Under the pieces are notes generated by a model that did not search any database, had not been told where the DNA came from, and saw only the letters and a program-made list of their open reading frames with translations. 64,000 bases of DNA from JBOEGW01 sp050633625 (GTDB taxonomy: Bacteria > Pseudomonadota > Alphaproteobacteria > Rhodobacterales > Rhodobacteraceae): contig JBOEGW010000003.1 in assembly GCA_050633625.1 (NCBI GenBank), positions 1-64,000 on the forward strand, read 5' to 3'. This document shows positions 59,498-64,000 of the stretch, piece by piece (the first letter of the stretch is position 1; each line of letters opens with the position of its first letter). The position numbers were made by a program, and so were the translations under genes.

Positions 59498-60400
59498 CTA
59501 ACCTGCCGCTTCCACTATCACAGCGCCCAGCGCAATCAAAGCCATCAACATGAGGCGGCGCGGCCCAGTACGTTCGCCCAGCAAAAGCCAGCCGATCAAG
59601 GCGGCGAACACAGTTGAGGTCTCGCGCAACACCGCCGCTTCGCCAACATTCCCAAGTCGGGTTGCAAGCATGATTGAGCCAAAGGAAAAATACGCCACAA
59701 AGGCACCAATCACGCCGCGAAGCGCCAAAGGGCCAAGTGCCGGGCGCGCCTCCATCCGGCTGTAGCGCAGCGCCGCGACCAGCGGGAAGGCCAGCCCGTC
59801 GATCATGAAAAACCACGCCAAGAAGGTGAACGGATTGGGCGTGGCGCGAATTCCGTAGGCGTCGATCGTGGTGTAGGCCGCGACAAACATCCCCGTCAAA
59901 ACCGCCATGGCAAGCGCGGGTTTTAGGCGTTCACGGCCCACTGTCCAATGGCGCAAATTATAGGCAGCGAGACCGTATATGCCGATCAGCAAGACCGCCA
60001 CCCCGCCCCATTGCGCCCAAGTGAATCGCTCGCCAAACAACAGCCCCGCGCCGATCACCGCGAAGAAAGGCCCCGTCCCGCGCACCACCGGATAGACCAC
60101 AGTGTAACTGCCAAGGGTATAGGTCACGCCCTGTGCGATTTTATACGCCGTATGGATCGCCCAAATGAGCACCAACAGAGGGATCATCGCCGGATCAGGC
60201 CAGGGCACAACGAACAGAGCAAATGGCGCAGCGATCAAAGCATAGACCCCGTCGATCACGCCACGCGAAAGCCACGGATCGTGGCGTCCTTTTTGCAAAG
60301 CCCCAAACAGCGCGTGCAAGAACGCCGCCAAGAGCGCTAACATCAGCGCGACCCGATGTCCTGCCTCGGTCCCTTCAAGTGAGATGATCCAATCGGCCAC
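59498..60400 (-). CDS. EamA/DMT-superfamily transporter
   Basis: 300 residues from a GTG preceded by AAGGAG. Ten membrane helices in two EamA repeats (first near VALMLALLAAFLHALFGALQKG, second near ALAMAVLTGMFVAAYTTIDAYG). VYPVVRGTGPFFAVIGAGLLFGERF and VLRETSTVFAALIGWLLLGERTG are the paired C-terminal signatures of DMT repeats. It probably exports or imports a small metabolite; the substrate is unknown. Operon with yciB. Confidence 0.88.
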   Translation of the reverse strand: MADWIISLEGTEAGHRVALMLALLAAFLHALFGALQKGRHDPWLSRGVIDGVYALIAAPFALFVVPWPDPAMIPLLVLIWAIHTAYKIAQGVTYTLGSYTVVYPVVRGTGPFFAVIGAGLLFGERFTWAQWGGVAVLLIGIYGLAAYNLRHWTVGRERLKPALAMAVLTGMFVAAYTTIDAYGIRATPNPFTFLAWFFMIDGLAFPLVAALRYSRMEARPALGPLALRGVIGAFVAYFSFGSIMLATRLGNVGEAAVLRETSTVFAALIGWLLLGERTGPRRLMLMALIALGAVIVEAAG

Positions 60401-60740
60401 TCGGTGCTCCTTCTCCCCCGCAAGACCGCAGATTTTCGGGCGCGTCAAGCAGCATGTCCGCGCCGCAATTAAGGCGCGGGGCGCGTGGCAATTGCGGCGG
60501 GATCATGGCGGGGTCACGGTCCCATTTTGCGCATCTTTGCAGAACAAAAACATCGCGGCCACAAAACAACGCGCACCTGCCCTTTTGGACAGGTTCCCTT
60601 ACGGGCGCTGTCGTTTCCACTTTCTGAACAAAAATCAAATTTGTGCCAATTTGAAACCAGATTTCTCCGTCAAATTAAAATTAGGGAACAAGTAAAGGCC
60701 GATACTGGCCGCGGGTGTAAAGAAAATTGGGTTGGGTACC
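60401..60740. other. Intergenic region upstream of the RTX-type gene
   Basis: No gene is seen. The right third is A/T-rich (CAAATTAAAATTAGGG) and likely contains the promoter of the RTX-type gene. An in-frame stop at 60693 sets the upstream limit of that gene. Confidence 0.5.
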
Positions 60741-63700
60741 TTGGGAACCGTTACTGGATATCTGTTGTCGACAGACGCGGGGGGCGTTGGCCCTACCGTA
60801 GGCGATACTTTTGCGCCCGGCGGGACGTTTGACTTTGACGAATACGCCTATGTGCCGGTGGCCACGGGCACGCTGAACTACCCAACCACCTTTGGCGATG
60901 TTGACGGCGCGTTCTATGATGTTGGAGGGTCTGTCTACTTTGTGCCCGATGCGCCCCTTGGCAGCGCACCCACTGAGGACGGCACCATCATTGATGCTGA
61001 CGGGCCACTGTTTGGCACAAGCGGCAATGAGACAATCACCGCCCCCGATGATGACGGCTATGTCATCCATTCGGGCAGCACCGCCTCGCCAAGTGGCTCA
61101 GGAAGCGACACACTGAATGGCGGCGCGGGCGACGATCACATTTATGGTGGGGATGGCAACGATACAGTTTATGCGGGCGGCGGTGATGATGTCATTTCGG
61201 GCGGCACCGGCAACGATCTTTTGTTTGGCGAAGACGACGCTGATACGTTTATCGTCCAGGACGCGTTTGGGAATGACACGATCTACGGCGGCACCACGGT
61301 CACAACTGGCGTTGACTGGGACGTCCTGGACCTAACCGGCGTCACAGTCCCGCTGACGATTGATTATGACGGGGATGGCTACGGCACTATCACCGATGGC
61401 ACCTTCACGATTTCCTTCTATGAAATCGAAGAAATCCGCCTAAGCGACGCGGGCGATATGCTCTCGGCGGGCGCTGATACTGTCGGCATTACCGTGACGG
61501 GGGGAGCTGGCGATGACACGATCTGGGCGGGCTTGGGCGATGACACCCTGTCGGGCGGCCTTGGCAATGATGAGATTTTTGGCGATGCGGGCAACGACAC
61601 AATCACCGGCGGCGCCGGGGACGACGACCTTGGCGGTGACGCGGGCGACGACCAGATTTCGGGCGGGGATGGCGACGACTGGCTGCAAGGGAATGAGGGC
61701 ACAAATACGCTAGATGGCGGCGCAGGCGACGATGTGTTTGAGGTGTTCACCGATCAAGGTGGCACAGACACGATCATTGGCGGCGAGACTGAAGAAGTCA
61801 GCGGCGATTCTGTCACCTTTACCGGGGGCGGTGGCATCACTGTCAATCTGACGGGCGCAGAATCCGGGACGTTCACAACCGGCACCGGTGCGGGCATCTT
61901 CAGTGAGATTGAGTATTTTGAAGGCAGCAGTGGCCCCTCCATTCTGGACGCCTCTGGCGCATCAACGGCGATCAGCGGCGTTTCCATGTCGGGCTTTGAC
62001 ACGATCATCAGCTCGGATCATGGCGATACATGGGCTTGGTCCACGTCCAATGACGTCACTTTCGTCGGGGGCAGCGGCGAGGACTCCGTTTCGGGCGGCA
62101 CCGGGCATGACAGGCTCATCGGCGGCGCGAGTGATGATAGCCTTGAAGGAGGAGCGGGCAACGACACCTTGATCGGTGACGGCTATACCGGGGATGGCAC
62201 AAATCTTCTGGTGAACGGCTCGTTTGAGGACACAACCGGGATGAACACCGCCAGTTGGGGCTATGAAGCCACAGGCGCGATCATAGGCTGGACCACGACG
62301 GACGGCACAGACCGGATCGACATTCACAACGATTCGCGCGCTGGGATATCGGCCACGGACGGGACGAATTGGCTCGATATGGACGGCGATCTGGGGGATC
62401 AGCTAACAATCGGCCAGGATGTTGCAGGGATCGTACCGGGCGAAGTCTATGTGCTGACTTTTGACGCGGGCGATTTCGCAAATGGCGATGAAGGCACAGC
62501 CAACGACAACACAATTGAGGTGATCTGGAACGGCGAAACCATTGCTGTGATCGACCCCGGCGAAGGGGCTTTGTCGTCCTATGAGTTCGTTGTTGTGGGA
62601 GGCGCTGGTGATGGGTCAGACCGGCTGGAATTCACCTCTGGCGGCTATGATGGCCAATGGGGCGCTTCGCTTGATAATGTCTCGCTGGAGCTAGGCGTTT
62701 CGACGGATTCAGGCGACGACACGCTTGATGGCGGCATGGGCGACGACCTGATGGTTGGCGGCGAAGGCCAGGACACATTCACCTTTGGCGACAGCTGGGG
62801 CGCGGACATTGTCTATGGCGGCGGCGCGCCCATTGAAGGCAATGAGGACACGCTCGATTTCTCTGCTGTGACTTTGAGCGGCGTCAATGTGTCGTTCACG
62901 GACTGGGAGGATGGCACCGCGTCGGAGGGGAGCAATACCCTCACCTTTGAGAACATTGAGCGTGTTGTTGGCTCGGATCAAGCCGATGTGATCGACGCGA
63001 GTCTTGATGGGTCCGGGGTCGAGCTGTTTGGCGGTGGCGGCTCGGACACGATTGCCGGGGGCACGGGCGACGACCTGATTGAAGGTGGCGCGGGCAGTGA
63101 TGCTTCGTTGTTTGGCGGGGCGGGGATGGATACCATCATCGGCGGATCGGGCGCTGACAACATGTCCGGTGGTGCTGATGGTGATACTTTCGTGATCACA
63201 GGAGGGATCGACAACGACACGATTGATGGCGGCGAAACCGTCGCCACTGGCACCGATTGGGACATCATTGATCTCTCCGGGGTCTCTATCGCGTTGACAG
63301 TTGTCTATACAGGCGACGAAAGCGGCACGATTTCGGACGGTACTGACACCATTACCTTCACTGGGATCGAGCACATCTGGCTTGGCGATGGCGATGATAT
63401 TGTAGACGCCACCGCCGCCACGGGCGGGATCTCGATCTGGACCGAGGGCGGCGATGACATGATCACCGCGGGGGCTGGCGACGATCAGATCGCGGGCGGC
63501 GCGGGCGATGACATGATCGTTGCGGGTGCAGGCACCAATACGATCTGGGGCGATAGTGGCTCGGACACGCTGGTGGTCTCGGATGCGGGCGGAACAACCA
63601 CCTTTTTCGGAAGCGAAGACGGCGGCGAATTGGACGCGCTGACCTTTGCGAACGACACAGGGACGAGCGGCGCAACTGTGACCTTTGCCGGGTGGGAAAA

Positions 63701-64000
63701 CGGCAGCTTCACCTTTGGCGGGACCACCGGGACGTTCTACGAAACCGAGGTTATTTCCACCACCCAATATGACGATGTGATTGATGCCTCTCTCGCGCCT
63801 TCGGATCAAATCATCAACAGTTTTGGTGGCGATGACATCATCACTGGTGGCGATGGAAACGACACGGTGTCTGGCGGGGACGGAGATGATACATTCATCG
63901 TAAACAATGATTTCGGCACCGATGTCTTTGTGGGCGGCGAAGCGGGCGAAACGCTTGGCGACACGATAGATGCGAGCGCTGTGACCGATGGCGGTGTCAG
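60741..64000 (+). CDS. Large RTX calcium-binding protein (partial, continues past the window)
   Basis: At least 1086 residues, open to the right edge. No ATG fits the start; TTG at 60741 (GTVTGYLLSTD) is the best guess, with TTG at 60732 as alternative. After a non-repetitive ~110-residue N-terminus there are at least six clusters of GGxGxDx(L/I/V)x nonapeptides (for example GGAGDDHIYGGDGNDTVYAG, GGLGNDEIFGDAGNDTITGG) that fold as Ca2+-binding beta-rolls. Between them lie similar ~50-residue spacers (DWDVLDLTGV and DWDIIDLSGV) and, at ~62190-62690, a NGSFED-type beta-sandwich domain like carbohydrate-binding modules. Such proteins leave by type I secretion with a C-terminal signal, here beyond the window. 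Toxin, enzyme or adhesin cannot be decided. Confidence 0.85.
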   Translation, partial: MGTVTGYLLSTDAGGVGPTVGDTFAPGGTFDFDEYAYVPVATGTLNYPTTFGDVDGAFYDVGGSVYFVPDAPLGSAPTEDGTIIDADGPLFGTSGNETITAPDDDGYVIHSGSTASPSGSGSDTLNGGAGDDHIYGGDGNDTVYAGGGDDVISGGTGNDLLFGEDDADTFIVQDAFGNDTIYGGTTVTTGVDWDVLDLTGVTVPLTIDYDGDGYGTITDGTFTISFYEIEEIRLSDAGDMLSAGADTVGITVTGGAGDDTIWAGLGDDTLSGGLGNDEIFGDAGNDTITGGAGDDDLGGDAGDDQISGGDGDDWLQGNEGTNTLDGGAGDDVFEVFTDQGGTDTIIGGETEEVSGDSVTFTGGGGITVNLTGAESGTFTTGTGAGIFSEIEYFEGSSGPSILDASGASTAISGVSMSGFDTIISSDHGDTWAWSTSNDVTFVGGSGEDSVSGGTGHDRLIGGASDDSLEGGAGNDTLIGDGYTGDGTNLLVNGSFEDTTGMNTASWGYEATGAIIGWTTTDGTDRIDIHNDSRAGISATDGTNWLDMDGDLGDQLTIGQDVAGIVPGEVYVLTFDAGDFANGDEGTANDNTIEVIWNGETIAVIDPGEGALSSYEFVVVGGAGDGSDRLEFTSGGYDGQWGASLDNVSLELGVSTDSGDDTLDGGMGDDLMVGGEGQDTFTFGDSWGADIVYGGGAPIEGNEDTLDFSAVTLSGVNVSFTDWEDGTASEGSNTLTFENIERVVGSDQADVIDASLDGSGVELFGGGGSDTIAGGTGDDLIEGGAGSDASLFGGAGMDTIIGGSGADNMSGGADGDTFVITGGIDNDTIDGGETVATGTDWDIIDLSGVSIALTVVYTGDESGTISDGTDTITFTGIEHIWLGDGDDIVDATAATGGISIWTEGGDDMITAGAGDDQIAGGAGDDMIVAGAGTNTIWGDSGSDTLVVSDAGGTTTFFGSEDGGELDALTFANDTGTSGATVTFAGWENGSFTFGGTTGTFYETEVISTTQYDDVIDASLAPSDQIINSFGGDDIITGGDGNDTVSGGDGDDTFIVNNDFGTDVFVGGEAGETLGDTIDASAVTDGGV

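Noticed and set aside
62709..63809. Long open frame on the minus strand (366 codons) inside the RTX region, plus several shorter ones
   Set aside because: They are shadows of the repetitive, GC-rich RTX coding sequence on the plus strand, which gives continuous GGxGxDx nonapeptides. The minus frames have no recognisable domain.
1..64000. CRISPR array
   Set aside because: No regularly spaced identical repeats with unique spacers were seen; the only tandem array (21603-21718) has no spacers.

Overview
The window reads as a chromosomal segment of an alphaproteobacterium of the Rhodobacteraceae (Roseobacter-type). Pointers are a stand-alone aa3 oxidase subunit I gene beside a small cytochrome c, a glyQ / DUF6446-type / glyS block, folB-folP-glmM, a tandem Lrp pair divergent from ilvC, a sulfotransferase-like gene, an RTX-type protein, a full CtrA-type box (TTAA-N7-TTAA), and G+C-rich codon use. 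This is inference from gene content; no 16S gene is present.

Layout. 0-0.4 kb: the left edge carries the 3' half of a tRNA-Cys gene with no 5' half, the usual scar of integration into a tRNA. 0.4-6.7 kb (minus strand): a tightly packed restriction-modification-like cassette of MmeI-like DNA methyltransferase, truncated RhuM, DEAD/DEAH helicase and GIY-YIG-type nuclease. I regard this as the best candidate for an incompletely described defence system. 7-11.3 kb: sulfotransferase-like protein, THUMP-type RNA methyltransferase, GAF-EAL protein, and the MarR-family regulator HpaR. 11.4-15.9 kb: hpaF-E-D-G-H, the meta-cleavage pathway for homoprotocatechuate, followed by convergent CoA-transferase genes scoA-scoB. 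17.3-23 kb: an accessory patch of isolated unknown or weakly known genes, separated by two alternating families of diverged ~90-100 bp repeats, a 25-bp tandem repeat, and ending at tRNA-Leu(GAG).

23.3-33.4 kb: DUF2306-type membrane protein, membrane LytTR regulator-lipB-nitroreductase, two paralogous lipoproteins, cytochrome c, ctaD, DUF2244-type, yqeY, carA. 33.5-41.5 kb: a CtrA-box-preceded processive-type glycosyltransferase with an MshEN-like N-terminus, GntR regulator, HAD nucleotidase, UbiH-family hydroxylase, class V aminotransferase, and a SPOR/peptidoglycan-binding protein with an apparently dead trypsin-like domain. 41.6-51.9 kb: glyQ, DUF6446-type, glyS, divergent pyruvate phosphate dikinase, SleB-like hydrolase, folB (with long C-terminal extension), folP, glmM. 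52-60.4 kb: alpha/beta-hydrolase-like protein, ilvC, two Lrp genes, ArsR-type regulator, folE2, metZ, GST, yciB-type protein, DMT transporter. 60.7-64 kb: a large RTX calcium-binding protein that runs off the right edge.

Coordinates come from reading the sequence. Start codons were moved where a ribosome binding site or family length favoured a downstream start. No homology search was run, so family assignments rest on recognised motifs.
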